From Hymenoscyphus infarciens (taxonomy: Eukaryota; Ascomycota; Leotiomycetes; Helotiales; Helotiaceae), in contig LLCB01000297.1 in NCBI GenBank assembly GCA_001414345.1, forward strand, positions 1 to 64,000: a stretch of 64,000 bases of DNA. The letters run 5' to 3'. Shown here one piece after another: positions 22,612-35,240 of the stretch. Within the stretch, counting starts at the first letter, position 1. Each line of letters begins with the position of its first letter. The notes beneath the pieces are model-generated. The model had not been told where the DNA came from. It was given only the letters and a program-made list of their open reading frames with translations, and did not search any database. Position numbers and translations under genes: made by a program.

Positions 22612-24115
22612 TAATTATTTAATAAAATTCGGTCTAAAATAATAATATAAATTAAGGTTCTTAATTAGACGTAATCGATTTAGAGTAGTAGCTAAAATAG
22701 TAAATCTATTAAATAAAAAGTTTAACTAGTCTTTTAGCATCTATAGTTAAGTAATAAGGTATTAATACTAAATCCTTTCTAAGTTAGTTAATAAATACTA
22801 ATATAGTATTAAATCTATATTTATCTTTTAAGAATAATTTAAAGTCTATATATAAATATTATATAAGATAGTTAGATATAGGTAAGAGGTAAAGAAAGCC
22901 TTATTACTTAGTTTATTAAGAATAAGAGTATTTATAGGCTTAATAATTCCCTATATACCTCCTATAGTCTAAAAACATTCTAGCCTAGTAGTAGTATTAT
23001 ACTAATAACTAGTATATCTTTTTTATACTTAGATAAGTACTAGATACTTAGTTATAGACTTCTTAGATTAGTTTTATATAGAGTTTAGTATTCTTTTAAA
23101 TATAAAGTTAATCTTTAAAAAGTAGTAAATTATCTAATAAGAGGAAGTATCTATTTAGAAGTTAATAACGTTCTTTCTAAAAGGAGTATAAGTTATCTTC
23201 CTTTAACTTCTAAATCGTATCTAAACTTATTTCTAGAATATTATCTAACTAAATTATATTAAAAGAGATAAACTATTTTTATAAAAAGGTCTAAGTAAGT
23301 TTAATATTAATTTAAGAGTCTAAATAATTAAGTACTAAAAAGGTATATAAGCAGCTATCTACTTTAGCTTAATTATAGGTTTTTAGATCTTACTTATATT
23401 AGGTTAATATATCTACTTTTTAATTACTCTTCTTAGACGTAAATTAGATCTAGAAGTTAAAGTCTAATAGAAACTCTATCTATTAGACTTACTTAGCTAT
23501 AAGTAGCTTAGTTATTATAAAGTATTCTAATAATCTATAATCTAAATATATATTAATACACTTTTAATATAATATAAGTTTAAGGCACTATTTCTTAAAA
23601 GCTTCTATAATAATAAATAGCTCTTTATTATAGATCTTCTAGTTTAATTTATAGCTAACTAGGATATATAAGTAGAACTTAATAGAGTACTAAAAGCTAT
23701 TATATTATTATAAGAATATACCTACTATTACTCTTTCTAAAGAGTCTATTTCTACTTTTATATTATAATTAAAGTCGAAGTAGTATAAGGTTTATATAGT
23801 AAGTAGCTAGGTTCTTAGTACTTTAAAAGCTTTATTATATTTAAGTATTTATAGAAATAGCTTTATAAAGTATATTATTATAGTTAAAGGTTTAGTAATT
23901 TTAGTATAACCTTTAATAAATTATTTATAAAATCCTATAAGCCTTAGATAAGACTTTATACCTATTATAGTATTAGGTTAGACCTAGTTTTATAAAAGCT
24001 TTACTTTTTCTAAGTTAACTTTAAGTCTTTTTATAGTTAAGATAAATCTTAAGTATTTAATTCTAATAATACTAAATTCGCTTTTCTTAATATCTACTTA
24101 AAGTCCTACTTCTTA

Positions 24116-24560
24116 GAGCTAATTTAGAACCTTTCTAACCTATTTCTTATATTCTTTAATAGTATTTAAATAAATTAAAATATTATCTAAGTAAGTAATA
24201 TAGAAGTCGTCTAAATAGTTAATTAAGACGTTATTTATATAACGTTAATAGGTAGTAAGGCTATTATAAAGTCTAAAAAGGAGAACCTTATATTTATATA
24301 TACTATACCTAGTTCTAAATATAGTTATCTCTTCTAAGTTAAAGTCTATTTAAATATAATAAAAAGCTTATTTAATATCTAATTTAATAAAGATTTTAGC
24401 TATCTTTATCTTAGAAAAAAGCTTATTAATATAAGAGATTAGGTAGAGATTATTTTAAGTTAGAGTGTTTAACTTCTTATAATTAATATAAAACTATAAC
24501 TTATTACTATTAGCCTTTTTAATAAAGAGTATAAGAAAGGTAAAAGAGCTATTACTATTA
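24116..24560 (-). pseudogene. Reverse transcriptase domain of chromovirus C (RIP relic)
   Basis: Same layout as in copy A, including the YLDNILIYLN-type active-site region near 24,166-24,200 and the FRTRY motif near 24,310. It is more heavily mutated than copy A in places, and stops interrupt it. It is listed separately because it fixes the orientation and domain order of the complete element. Confidence 0.9.
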
Positions 24561-26149
24561 ATAATAAACCCTTTATCTAGGTTCTCTATAAAATACTCTT
24601 TTATAGCTTTAAGCTTAGTAGTTAACTATTAATATAGAGGTAAAAAGAAGTTAGAAAGTAGCTTATTTAAAGTAATCTTATAATTATATTTATAGTAAGA
24701 AGGAAGCTTATTAGAAGCTACTTTTAAGAACACGTCTTTATAAAATAAGTAATACTTTAAGAGTTAGACCTATATTAGAGCCTTTATCTTATTATTATCT
24801 TAAAGAGAGGCTAATCTCTTATTAATAACCTAATCTAGCTTATAAAAGCTTATTATATAAAATTCTAAATTAAGCTATTTTATATTATAATATATTATAT
24901 TTATACTTATCTTATAGATAAAAGAGTATAAGGTCTAGCCTTTTAAGACTATACTAGTAGTTTATAAAGGCTTTAAACTAAAGTTAGATATTAAAATTTT
25001 AAGAGGTATTATTATAAATAGAAGTAATAACTTAGCTATATATATAAGTCTACCCTTTTTACGTCTTTCTTATTACTAGATAGTATATTCTCTTTAGTTT
25101 ATATCTAACTAGTAATTTAAAAAAGGTTTCTAGTTCTAGCTAGAAAAAGAAAGTAAAATTTCCTTACTATAGTAAGAAGTTAAGAAGTATTTAGCTAGCT
25201 AAGTAATCTAGTTCTTTAAAGAGTTAAAAAGAACTTTAAAATAGTTTAACTACTTATTACTAATAATTAGGTCTTATTATCTAAAGTCTAAGATAATAAA
25301 GGAGTAGTTATAAAGATAATATTTATCTATATTTAAATATAATTATATAAACTAATTTACTATACTTTTAGTACTATTATTATATCTATAAATAAATACT
25401 AAATAAGATAGTTTCTAAATCTTTAAACTTATTACTTTTAATAATTATAAAGCTAAAAGTTAATTTAGAAATAGGTACTTATTTACTCTTATATCTACTA
25501 AAGTTTATATTTTAATACTATATTCTTATATACTAAAAGTAGTATTTATAAGAAACTATTTTCCTTTTATAAGCTTAGAAAGGTTAAGTTTAAATAGATT
25601 ATATTTATATAAACCTAAGAAAGTATTTTTACCTAAGCCTCTTTATTTTCCTCTTAACTTAAATTAGAGTTAAAGTACTTTTTAAGTAGTTATTCTTCTT
25701 TAAGTTAATTATCCTTCTCTATCTTATTAATACTAGATAGATTAGAATAGTTAGGCTTAATATATCTAGGTTTCTTATAATTATAGTACTTTATACTAGT
25801 AAGGAGTTAGTCTATAAATAAAGTCTTTAATCTTTTACTAGTAGAAGAGGGTTTAAGAGATTAAGAAGTTTTTTAAGAAGTAGTATAAAGTTTATATAAA
25901 GGTAATAAGGGTTTTATTAAGGAACTAGATAAGATTTAGTTAATATTAGGCTTTTAATATAATAAGCTTATTATAATAGGTTTTTTAGTACTTATTATAC
26001 TAGTTATATATAACTTAGTATTATAGTACTATTCCTTATCTATAAATAATAAGTCTCTTACTATCTTATTAAAGTTAGTATTCTAGTATCTCTTACTATT
26101 AACTAATTAGGTTTAAAGCTAAGGTATAAGCTTATCCTATATATAGTAG

Positions 26150-26490
26150 AACTTATCTTACTTAGATACTTCTCTAAGTATTACTATACTTAAAAAGTAA
26201 CTTTTAAATTCTATAAAACTTTCTCTTATATAACTCTTCTATCTTATTTAAAGAGACTAAAACATATTCTAAGCATCCTCCTTCTTATAACCTATTAGAT
26301 AGTAAGTATTAAGAAACTCGATTATCTCTTTATAGTCTTTAAATACTATCTTACTTATATTAAACTTATATTAGAGCTCTAAGTAGTTCTAAGCAAGTTT
26401 CGTTATTATCCCCTAAATAAGAGCTTTATAAGTTAAAAGCGTCTAATAATAGTTAGCGTTTATATAAAGTTAATTATATATTAATATTCT
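26150..26490 (-). pseudogene. Gag core of chromovirus C (RIP relic)
   Basis: The frame shows LYINANYY and later TYKALI, equivalent to VNADYY..TYKALI in copy A and INADYY..IRKALI in copy B. It lies at the correct distance from the 5' LTR. Boundaries beyond the core are not resolved. Confidence 0.75.
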
Positions 26491-27404
26491 CTATTACTTA
26501 TATATAAGTAAAATACTATTATCTAAAAGTTTAATTTTTTCTATAATCTTACTTTTAATAGGTTAAAAGGCTTTTAAGATACTTTTAGGTTATAAGTATA
26601 AAGTAAGTTATAGTAAAGAATAAATATTAGAGGTAAGGTCTTACCTATAATAGTAGTTTAAAGAGGTAGAAGGAGGTGTTTATATAAGTTAGATAAGACT
26701 TAGACTTTAGTTATTATTTAATAGTTATTAACTAATTTACTATACTAGGTCTAATAATTAAGTAATCTAATTATCTTACTCTAAAATTCTCTATTCTTTT
26801 TCTTAATCTTTAGCCTTTATAGCTTAGATTATACTCTATATCTCGTCTATATTAGAGAAGTCTTATTAATCTCTCTAGCTTCTAAGTACTAGGCTTTTAC
26901 CTTTATTATTCTTAGGTTTCTTACTATTCTTAAGTATATAATACTAAGTTAAGAACCTTTTAGTAAGAGCTTAACTTTATTCCTTAAGAAGACGCTCTAT
27001 ACTTAGAAGTAGAGCTTAGAAGAGACTAGGAGTTATTCTAGATTTTAATATATTAAATATTAAATTAGAGAGAGAGAGAGTAGGATTAGATTTAGAAGCC
27101 TTCTAAATAACTATTATAAGTTAGCTTATTTACTAAATCTAAGGTTATTAGAACTCTTAAGAAATACTTAGTATATTCTAATCTCTTAATATATACTAAA
27201 ACACGATTTATACTAGCTATCTATATAGATAATAAACCCTACTATTACTAGCTATCTAGGTAGTCTCTAATTACCTAGCTATATAAGAATGTCGTTATAA
27301 TATTCTAAATCAAGTATAAATCGACTTCTAAACAAGGAGTAGTAATAAGCTCGAAAAGAGATATTATTAAAGCTATTACTAGTAAAGAAGAGTTATTATT
27401 TTTA

Positions 27405-27881
27405 TATAATAGTACAAAATATATATAACTATAGTAGAGGTATATAAAAGTATATATAATAGAATAATATATATAAATACTAGATACTAATATAGAAGAA
27501 AACAATAACTATCCCTCTACTATACTAAATATAAACGTCTATATATAAGAAGGTTAGAAGCTTCTAAGTTCTAATAATAATAATAACTAAGCCTTACCTA
27601 ATATAGCTAATACTAAATAATAAGAGCTAAAAAGCTAAATATATAACCTCTAATTCTTTAGAAAGCTAAATATATAACATTTAAACCTTAATCCCTTCTA
27701 TATATAAATATTAGATATTAATACCTTTAGCACTTTACTTATATAAGTATTAGTTATTTATAATCTTAGCCTTAGAGGTATTAGAGGTATTAGCACTACT
27801 TAGAAGTATCGGCAGTTTTACGAATACTAATAATTCAAGATAGTACTATTATATAATAATCTAGAATAGTATACTATTACA
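27405..27881 (-). repeat. 5' LTR of chromovirus C
   Basis: 477 bp, the same length as the 3' LTR, ending in CTATTACA, an unmutated CA terminus. The base after it starts the AAAAG duplication. The end towards the gene coding side is fully RIP-mutated, unlike the outer end of the 3' LTR. Confidence 0.95.
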
Positions 27882-27886
27882 AAAAG

Positions 27887-28600
27887 TAAGCTACTTAGTA
27901 TACGCCAGCTATTAGTATAGTAATCAACGATCGAAGAAGCTATCTATAAGTAAGCTATCGAGTAAGCCATCGAGTAAGCTATTAAGTAAGCTATCGAGTA
28001 AGCCGTATCCTTATTACTACTTCATTAGTAAGCTATCAAATAAGCTACTAAGTAAGCTATACTCTAAAGTACTATTTAGTAAAGCTTAGAATTAATAAGG
28101 AAGTTATTCTCTAAGTAAGCTAGTAAATTCACTTAATAAGTAACCCTAGTATATAAAGTAATTAATTAAAAGAGCTAAAGTTTAATTTTCTATATTTATA
28201 TAGATTTAGATAAAATAAACTATCTAGGCTATTATTAAGTATACTACTTATACTATCTAACTCTATTACTTACCTAATAGTGTTTAAAAAAGATTAACCT
28301 TTTTAATATTAGCTATATAATATTTAAAGCTACGAAATAACTTATAATCTTATTATATTTAACCTTACCTAACTCTATTTTATTACTAGAGTCTATTATA
28401 CCTTCTAATAACACTGTATTTACCCTTAGTAATAGTAAGAATATACTAGCCAAAGCTTTTAAGAGTTCTTTAGACTAGGTATTATAAGGCTAGACTATTA
28501 TAATATTAGTATATAAATGTTAAATATAAGCTATTACTTACTTATTAATACTAATACTAATTCTAGATTCTTTTTTAGGCTTAAAACCTCTATAATCCTT
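27887..28600. repeat. AT-rich DNA with 12-bp AGTAAGCTATCG array
   Basis: At about 27,935-28,060 the unit AGTAAGCTATCG and variants (AGTAAGCCATCG, AGTAAGCTATTA) repeat around ten times. This is the first of the arrays with the core TAAGTAAGCTA that recur to the end of the window. The remainder to 28,600 holds no gene I can support. Confidence 0.75.
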
Positions 28601-29290
28601 TTTTTTTATATTATTATAATATATAACTTTATAGCCTCTAATAATATTATAGCTCTTAAGATAGCCTTCTCCTTATCTATTCTCTTAAACCTTCTTATAA
28701 TTACTTAGTCGCTTCTTAATTCCTTTAACTATATATCTATATACTTAGTCTAAATTAGAAGTTTATTCTTCTATAAAACTACTAGCCTTTTAATAATAAG
28801 CTTAGATTTAGCGTTTTTAAAAGCTAACCTAATAACCTTATTAAGAATCTATTAAAGTGTTTTATAAAGGGTTTGTTTATAAAAACTAAGGGCTTATAGT
28901 AAATTCTACTAGACTTTATTAAAAGTCTTAACTTTATTAAAATAGTTAGTTTTCTAGAAAAATTAAAAGATATTACTCTTTTATTTAGTAGAAAGGCTAA
29001 TTAAAGTAACGCTTTTTTATATTAGCTTTAAAAGCTAAATACTATTAACCTTCTTTTATAGGTTAGTATATAGTTCCTTTATAGTTAGTATAGCTGCCTA
29101 CTTCTTTATAAGTTAGTTCTAATAAATAACTACCTATATATTATCCTTCTTTAAAGGCTTATTATTCTTATTCTTATCTTTATCTTTATCTATCTTATTC
29201 TTATCTTTATCTTCTCTTTCTTTATCTTAAATCCCTTTCTAAGACTATTTAGTATCTCTTATATTCTAGCTCTTATTTAATTTTATATCC
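28600..29290 (-). pseudogene. Unknown protein relic with Asp/Lys-rich tract
   Basis: A minus-strand frame stays nearly open for about 230 codons with stops only TAA or TAG. Its start has a charged tract, EDKDKNKIDKDKDKNKNNK (about 29,160-29,215), followed by KPLKKDNI and, near the end, ELRSD, RRFKRIDKEKAILRAI. The composition suggests a coiled-coil or nucleic-acid-binding protein, but I recognise no family. The 12-bp array at 27,935-28,060 lies beyond its 3' end. Confidence 0.5.
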
Positions 29291-29756
29291 TTTAATAGAA
29301 CTATAAACTAAAGGTTACCTTTTTTATCTAGTAGATAAGGCTTAATTCTTCTTATAATATCTATACTATTCTTTAAGAATAGTAAGAAGACTAATTTCAT
29401 TATATTAGTAATAGCTTATAAAGTAGCTAGTTAGTAAACTAAGAGATAGTAATAAATACTAAAAATTAATAAAGTTAAAGAGATTTAGAAAGAGAAAGTA
29501 GAGTTAAGTTTAAGAGTAGCGAAAGTTAAGGCTACGATATTAACTAGATAGTATAGGTAAATTAAGAAAGTAAAAGGTAAGACCTCTAGTAGTACTAAAC
29601 AATTTAAGTTAATTATAATATTAAATTAAGTATTAGTATTTAAAAACTATTTATAAAAGCTACTAATAGAGGACTAGAGAGAAGCTTAAAATTACGAGTT
29701 ACGAGGTACGAGTTATAAGAAGGTTACGGTCTATATAGTTAAGTAAGTAAAGTAAT

Positions 29757-29868
29757 AAATAAGCTAGCGAGTAAGCTAGCAAGTAAGCCAGCGAGTAAGC
29801 TAGTAAGTAAGCCAGCGAGTAAGCTAGCGAGTAAGCTAGCGAATAAGCTATACTAGGCTCTTAATATA
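29757..29868. repeat. 12-bp array AGTAAGCTAGCG
   Basis: About eight tandem copies of AGTAAGCTAGCG with variants CTAGCA, CCAGCG and CTAGTA. Differences between units are mainly C/T and G/A, so the original unit may have been close to AGCAAGCCAGCG. The flanking DNA up to 30,700 shows no gene. Confidence 0.85.
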
Positions 29869-30699
29869 AGAAAGCCAGCCTTTATAAACGCTAAATCCTA
29901 TATACCTTACTCTATCTTAAGAAAAGAAGCTTATATATTCTATCTATTTTTATTACTATCTACTCTATTATTAACCTTAATTATAAACCTATTATAAAAT
30001 CTCTACTAAAACCTATAATTATTACCTCTCTAAAACTAGATATTTATAACGAATTAATAATAATAGTAGTAAGTATACTAGAATTACTTATCTTATCTCA
30101 ATCTTAAGAGAGAGTAACTACTTTTAAATATTTATAAATATCTTATTAAACACTTACTCTTATTACTTATTAAAGTATAGATTTTCTTTATTACTACTAC
30201 TATAATAATATAGTTTTTATAACTTAATTCTTAATTATCTTAAGAAAAGAAGGAAAGCTATAAGAAAATACTAGCTAAAAAAAAAAGCCTCTTAATTTCT
30301 ATTCTAGTATAAAGCTTTACTTTAAAACTCTTTTCTAAGAAGAATAAAGTATTAAAAAAACGAGTAAGAAACGCCTTAAGTATACCTTAATATATAAAAA
30401 ATAAAAAAAAAGAAATAGAAAGATAACAGTATAAGCTTCTAGTTATTATTCTTTACTTTCTTATATAATCCTATATTATTAGTATTAATAGTTTTAGATT
30501 TACGCTTCTTAACCTCCTAGCTAGTTATTATATTACTATCTTATCTAGTAATTCTTATTAGTAGAGGGTTTACTAGAGCTATTTAAGGATGTCTAATTTA
30601 AGGATTAATATCTCTAGCTATTATATTAGTCTAAATTAGGTTTATAAAAGCAGGGTATTAACTAAGTAGAGCTAGTAGAAGATAGTTTATTAAAGAGTT

Positions 30700-31085
30700 T
30701 ACTAGAGCTATTAAGTAAGCTATTAAGTAAGCTATTAAGTTATCTATTAGCATTTAGTTTAGTAGAGCTATTAGATAAGCTATTAAGTAAGCTATTAGAT
30801 AAGCTATTAAGTAAGCTATTAGGTTATCTATTAGTATTTAGTTTAGTAGAGGATTTACTAGAGCTATTAGGTAAGCTATTAGATTATCTATTAGTATTTA
30901 GTTTAGTAGAGGATTTACTAGAGCTATTAGGTAAGCTATTAGGTTATCTATTAGTATTTAGTTTAATAGAGAGTTTATTAGAGCTATTAAGTAAGCTATT
31001 AGGTTATCTATTAGTATTTAGTTTAGTAGAGGGTTTGCTAGAGCTATTAAGTAAGCTATTAGATAAGCTATTAGATTTACACGAT
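30700..31085. repeat. 60-bp higher-order repeat containing TAAGCTATTA units
   Basis: An exact 60-bp period runs through 30,780-31,080. Each unit contains GAGCTATTAGGTAAGCTATT, then AGGTTATCTATTAGTATTTA, then GTTTAGTAGAGGATTTACTA. Before and after it, 12-bp TAAGCTATTAAG units repeat alone. The period is a multiple of three and one plus-strand frame is stop-free (Leu-rich), but I treat that as a consequence of the repeat. Confidence 0.88.
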
Positions 31086-31759
31086 CTATTAGATTTACTA
31101 AGGCTATATTTCCTATATATATTTAAAATAGTATCTCTATATAATTAAAAATATCTAATAGTTAAACTTATAGTACCTATTCCTAAATCTTAATAATATA
31201 ATATATAAGGTTCTTATTAATATCTAAGTTACTTATAATAAAGGAAGTAATAGTAGATAAATAATATTACTAAATATAACGCTTTAAATCCTTATACTAG
31301 ACCTTAACTTAAAAATGTAGGTTAACATAGGTCTAATTATAATAGAAATAGATTAACTAAATAATTATCTTTATATTAATATTATTAAGACTAGTAGTAT
31401 CTTATATAAGCTTATATAAGTTAAAGAAAAGTATACTTAAAGCGTATATAAGAGGAATTATATTATATTAAGCTTAAAGTAAAGCATTTTTTAGTAATAA
31501 TTTAAAACTCTTCTCTTTTATAATAAGAAAAATAAAGAATAAACTAAAAACTAGTTTATAATATTAACGTTAGTTTATTAAAAGTAGAAAGTTTTATATA
31601 GCTAGTTAGAATAGATTTAAGCTAAATCTATAAGCTCTATCTAGTTTAGAGGTTAAAGAATAGAAAGAGATAACTTAGTTATTATTAGAATTAGAACCTA
31701 CTTTATAAAGGAAAAGAATTTAGAAAGTACTAAACTAGTAACTAGTATTAATAATATAT

Positions 31760-32280
31760 AGAATCCCTAAGTATAGGTATATAATAATTATATACTCTTT
31801 ATTAAAGGTTTAGTCTATTATTTCTTTAAAAGCGTCTCTTAGCTTATAAGGAATAACATAGTAAATAGATTTAGCCTATTAAGTATTAATAGAAGTAGTA
31901 AGGTTATCTATTAAGATTACTATCTTACTCTTCTAGCTATATATATCTATATATAATATAAAAGTATTCTTATAGCTTAGCCTATACTTCTTAATCTAAT
32001 TAATAAGATTATAAAAGCTATTAGTAGATAACTAAATATATAGGTATAAGGTATTAGAGATCTAAGCTCTTAACTTTCTCTTAAAGAGTGTTTAGCTATA
32101 ATCTATAAGCTAGGAGTATAATTTATAATCTAGTATTATATAATTTAATTCTATATCTTAAATACTATCTCTTATATTTTTAACTTTTACTATTATATAA
32201 ATACTAGTTCCTAGTATATTAAGCTATTAATTTAGGTTAGTAGTACTATCTAAGGATTCGATCTACTCTTCTATATAAGA
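31760..32280 (-). pseudogene. Unknown protein relic
   Basis: A minus-strand frame of about 170 codons with few stops. Visible stretches include SYIEE, ESLDSTTNLN, KVKNIRDSI, FKRKLRA, KSKIVILIDNLTTSINT and YYVIPYKLRDAFKEIID. The last part reads like ordinary globular protein. No family is recognised. The 60-bp repeat at 30,700-31,085 lies on its 3' side. The region from 31,085 to 31,760 adds nothing recognisable. Confidence 0.5.
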
Positions 32281-32439
32281 TAAAGAAGCTAGATCTAAAG
32301 GAGAGAGCTCGGTAGTAAAATAAGGATTAAAGATTATAAGATATTCTAGAGCTAGTATATATTCTAAAACTTATACTAATTAATTAAGTAAGTATAAAGA
32401 GTTAGTAGTATTATAAGAGTTTTAGGTTAGAGGACTTTT

Positions 32440-32550
32440 AAGAAGAGGTAGGTATAAAGAGCTAGGAGCTTTAAGAAGTAGAGAGTATAAAGAGCTAAGA
32501 GCTTTAAGAAGTAGAGGTTATAAAGAGCTAGGAGTTTTAAGAGCTATAGT
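32440..32550. repeat. Imperfect tandem repeat of about 33 bp
   Basis: Units of TATAAAGAGCTAGGAGCTTT plus AAGAAGTAGAGG repeat about three times. A stop-free frame across it reads YKELGALRSR repeatedly. From 32,550 to 33,440 I see only degraded AT-rich DNA. Confidence 0.65.
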
Positions 32551-33444
32551 ACTTTAAGCTAATTAATTAAGCAAGTATAAAGAGCTAGTAGAATTAGGAT
32601 ATATATTTAAGAGACCTTTAAAAGCTAGTACGTACCTATCGTCTAGGTATTCTAAGGCTAGTACTTATTCTATATAGCTAGTAAGATTAGAATTTTTAGA
32701 CGTAGAACTATAAGCGCAAGTATAAAGAGGTAGCTAGTTATTAGAATCTAGTTTAGAAGTTTATAAAGAGGAAAAGGTTAGTAAATTATTTAGTATTAGT
32801 AGAGTAATAAGGAGAATATTAAAAGATAAGGTTAATAATTAAGAGTTATAAAAAGATAAGCTTAAAGGGTTATATAGCTTCTTAGACTATAAAGAAGATA
32901 GAAGCCTATCTTATAAGGAACTATAAGTTATTACCTAGTAGACTATCTATTAGCTTTAAGGTTTTAAAAATATAGAAGGAGGTAAAAACACTTATATATA
33001 AGGTCTTAGATAAGTCTAATTCTATATACTTAAATCTCTAAAGTTTTTATTTTACTATAGTCTCTATTATCTTTAAAGCCTTTAGTAAAGCTATTAAAGG
33101 ATCTTATAGTAATATCTATTATTAGTAAAGATGTTATAGTAAGAATATTATAGTACTAATAGTAAAAGGTAACGTCGGCGTAGATAAATAAAGATCTATA
33201 GATTTTTTTAGTATTATTATAAGTTATAAGTTTTAGTTACTCCTTACTTATTAACTAAGTTAGATTAGTTAGTATACTTTTACTAATATTCTCTTATTCT
33301 AGTAGAAGGTTAGTTAGTAAAATAGGTTATTTCTTATTTACTTTATTAAAAAGTATACTAGATTATAAGAGATAGTTATATAATTATTTAGAAAATCTTC
33401 CTCTCTTATATATAAGTAATATCTAAGCCTTATACTTAAATAAG

Positions 33445-33743
33445 GTTAATTCTTAAATAGAGTTAATTCTTAAATAGAGTTAATTCTTAAATAAAGTTAA
33501 TTCTTAAATAGAGTTAATTCTTAAATAGAGTTAATTCTTAAATAGAGTTAATTCTTAAATAGAGTTAATTCTTAAATAAAGTTAATTCTTAAATAGAGTT
33601 AATTCTTAAATAGAGTTAATTCTTAAATAGAGTTAATTCTTAAATAGAGTTAATTCTTAAATAGAGTTAATTCTTAAATAGAGTTAATTCTTAAATAGAG
33701 TTAATTCTTAAATAGAGTTAATTCTTAAATAAAGTTAATTCTT
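33445..33743. repeat. 17-bp satellite, 17 full copies
   Basis: The unit GTTAATTCTTAAATAGA repeats 17 times in perfect 17-bp register, with only a G/A variant in a few units, and ends in a partial copy. Seventeen is not a multiple of three, so it is not coding. Its homogeneity is much higher than that of the surrounding arrays, which suggests recent expansion after RIP. TAGCTTACTTAG units follow at 33,811-33,842. Confidence 0.93.
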
Positions 33744-34266
33744 AATTTATAAGAGAGAAGTTACTACTTTATATAATACCTTACCTAATAGGCTTTAACA
33801 CTCCTCTATTAGCTTACTTAGTAGCTTACTTAGTAGCTTACTTATAGACGTACACGTTCGCCTAAGATATTTATCACTAGTAATATATATAGCTAACCTA
33901 CTAATTAGAAGCTTACTAGTTAATTTAAAAGCTTACTAGTTACTTTAAGGTTACTTATAGATAGAAAAAGATATATAACTAGGCTTAGGTATTAATCTAA
34001 TTATTTAAAAAATAGACTAGTATAATAAGACTAGATTCTTCCTTATTTTAGAAAACCTTATTACTATTAGAAAACTATAACAATTGCTTTTAGGAAATCT
34101 CTTTACTCTAAATACTAAAAGGATTTTAGTATAACCTCTTCCTTCTCTCTTCTCTTACTCTTCTACGCTCTCTCTAGTCTAGTATTTTACTAGATATACC
34201 TAAGTTATTAACTTCAAATTTAAGATTACTAGGTAGATAAGCAACTATTATTTATCTATTATTAGA

Positions 34267-34713
34267 AAGCGTAAGTAGTATAAGGTTAAAAAGCTCTAAG
34301 TAGGCTATAAAGTTAATATAGTCTAAGAAATCTACTATTAAGAGATTTATAACTTTTATACTATATATTAGGTTAAGTTTCAAAGTAGTATAATAGATAG
34401 AGATATAATAGGTGTATATATTAATAAAGAGAGTGTTCTTAGATATTAATCTAAGACTATTCTCTACTTAGTAGGAAGATATCTTTAATAGAATAGTAAA
34501 GTAAGAAGTATTATTAATAGACTATAAGGCTAACTATTAATAACTAGTATAATATAAGTTAAAGTATAATATTTAAAAAGTCGAGGTATAAAGAAGACTA
34601 ACTACAAGGTTATTAAAAGGCACTCTTTAGTAGTTTAGTAGTTTAATAGAATATAAGAGAAGCTAGAAAATGAATTCCTAATAAATTCGTATATATAGTA
34701 AGTAGTTATAAGA
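34267..34713 (+). pseudogene. Unknown protein relic
   Basis: A plus-strand frame of about 149 codons. It shows YKVKKL, VKFQSSIIDRDIIGVYINKE, SVLRY, LVGRYL, KVRSIINRL, SRGIKKTNYKVIKRHSLVV and EKLENEFLINSYI, interrupted by TAA and TAG. It looks like a genuine protein, partly basic, but I recognise no family. A 13-bp array starts directly at its 3' end. Confidence 0.5.
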
Positions 34714-34715
34714 TA

Positions 34716-34975
34716 AGCGTTAATAGTAAGTGTTAATAGTAAGTATTAATAGTAAGCGTTGATAGTAAGCGTTAATAGTAAGTGTTAATAGTGATTATTA
34801 ATAGTGATACTTATAAGATATAGAGCTTATCTACTAGCTTACTTAAGCTAATAGCTTACTCACCGGCTTATATACTAGCTTATTTACTAGCTTACCTAGA
34901 GGTTGATAGCTTACTTACTAGCTTACCTATGGAATAATAGCTTACTTTCTAGCTAACTCGTAGATTATTAGCTTT
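34716..34975. repeat. 13-bp array followed by TAGCTTACT repeats
   Basis: GTTAATAGTAAGC and its variants repeat about seven times (34,716-34,805). Then dispersed AGCTTACTTA and AGCTTACCTA units run from 34,836 to 34,975, the inverse of the AAGTAAGCT units elsewhere. Confidence 0.75.
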
Positions 34976-35240
34976 TTTAGTAATAATTACACTTAATTTA
35001 GCTTACTAAAAACTAGAAGAATATATTAAGAAGTCTTTTATATATATTCTCTATATATTAATACTATTAATCCTAATTCTATTAATCTCTATTCTACTAT
35101 ATTTATATTTATTCCTATAATATATAGAGAAAGGACTAGAGTTTATCTCAGCTAACTATTAAGTCTATAACACTTAAATATTAATATATATTAATAGTCT
35201 TTTTAAGTATAACACTTTAATAAAGAGATAGATTAAGAAT

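Larger units (their letters stand above)
20980..22990 (-). pseudogene. Integrase of chromovirus C, split by a TRIM insertion
   Basis: The N-terminal and catalytic part lies right of the TRIM: a zinc-finger-like start near 22,980, and KDKYRFNTILVFIN at about 22,785-22,829 (family pattern YD.ILVVVDRL.K). The C-terminal part lies left of it: DKVYLFTKNLKINRL at about 21,109-21,152 and FKILESIRYFYKLKL further on (pattern GDKV.L...NL....S.KL, G.PF.I...V....YRL.LP). The TRIM occupies 21,566-22,611. Stops are frequent. Confidence 0.85.
18779..27881 (-). mobile_element. Complete Ty3/Gypsy chromovirus copy C, RIP-degraded
   Basis: This 9,103-bp minus-strand element is bounded by two 477-bp LTRs and an AAAAG target duplication. 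Reading leftward from 27,881: 5' LTR, leader, gag (about 26,480), reverse transcriptase (24,560-24,116), integrase (22,980 to 20,980, split by a TRIM), chromodomain (20,960-20,690), an extra stretch with a plus-strand frame, a polypurine tract and the 3' LTR. The domain order and integrase-linked chromodomain identify a chromovirus, a group whose chromodomain is thought to steer integration to particular chromatin. Nearly all CA and TG are lost, and every frame has multiple stops. It forms the right border of the gene island. Confidence 0.96.

Noticed and set aside
27305..27505. 66-codon minus-strand ORF
   Set aside because: It straddles the leader and 5' LTR of chromovirus C, where no coding sequence is expected.
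28517..28708. 63-codon plus-strand ORF
   Set aside because: It lies antisense to a better supported minus-strand relic, and its Ile/Leu-rich composition is what AT-rich RIP DNA gives by chance.
33445..33743. 17-bp satellite as telomeric repeat
   Set aside because: The unit does not resemble the fungal TTAGGG telomere repeat and lies internally.
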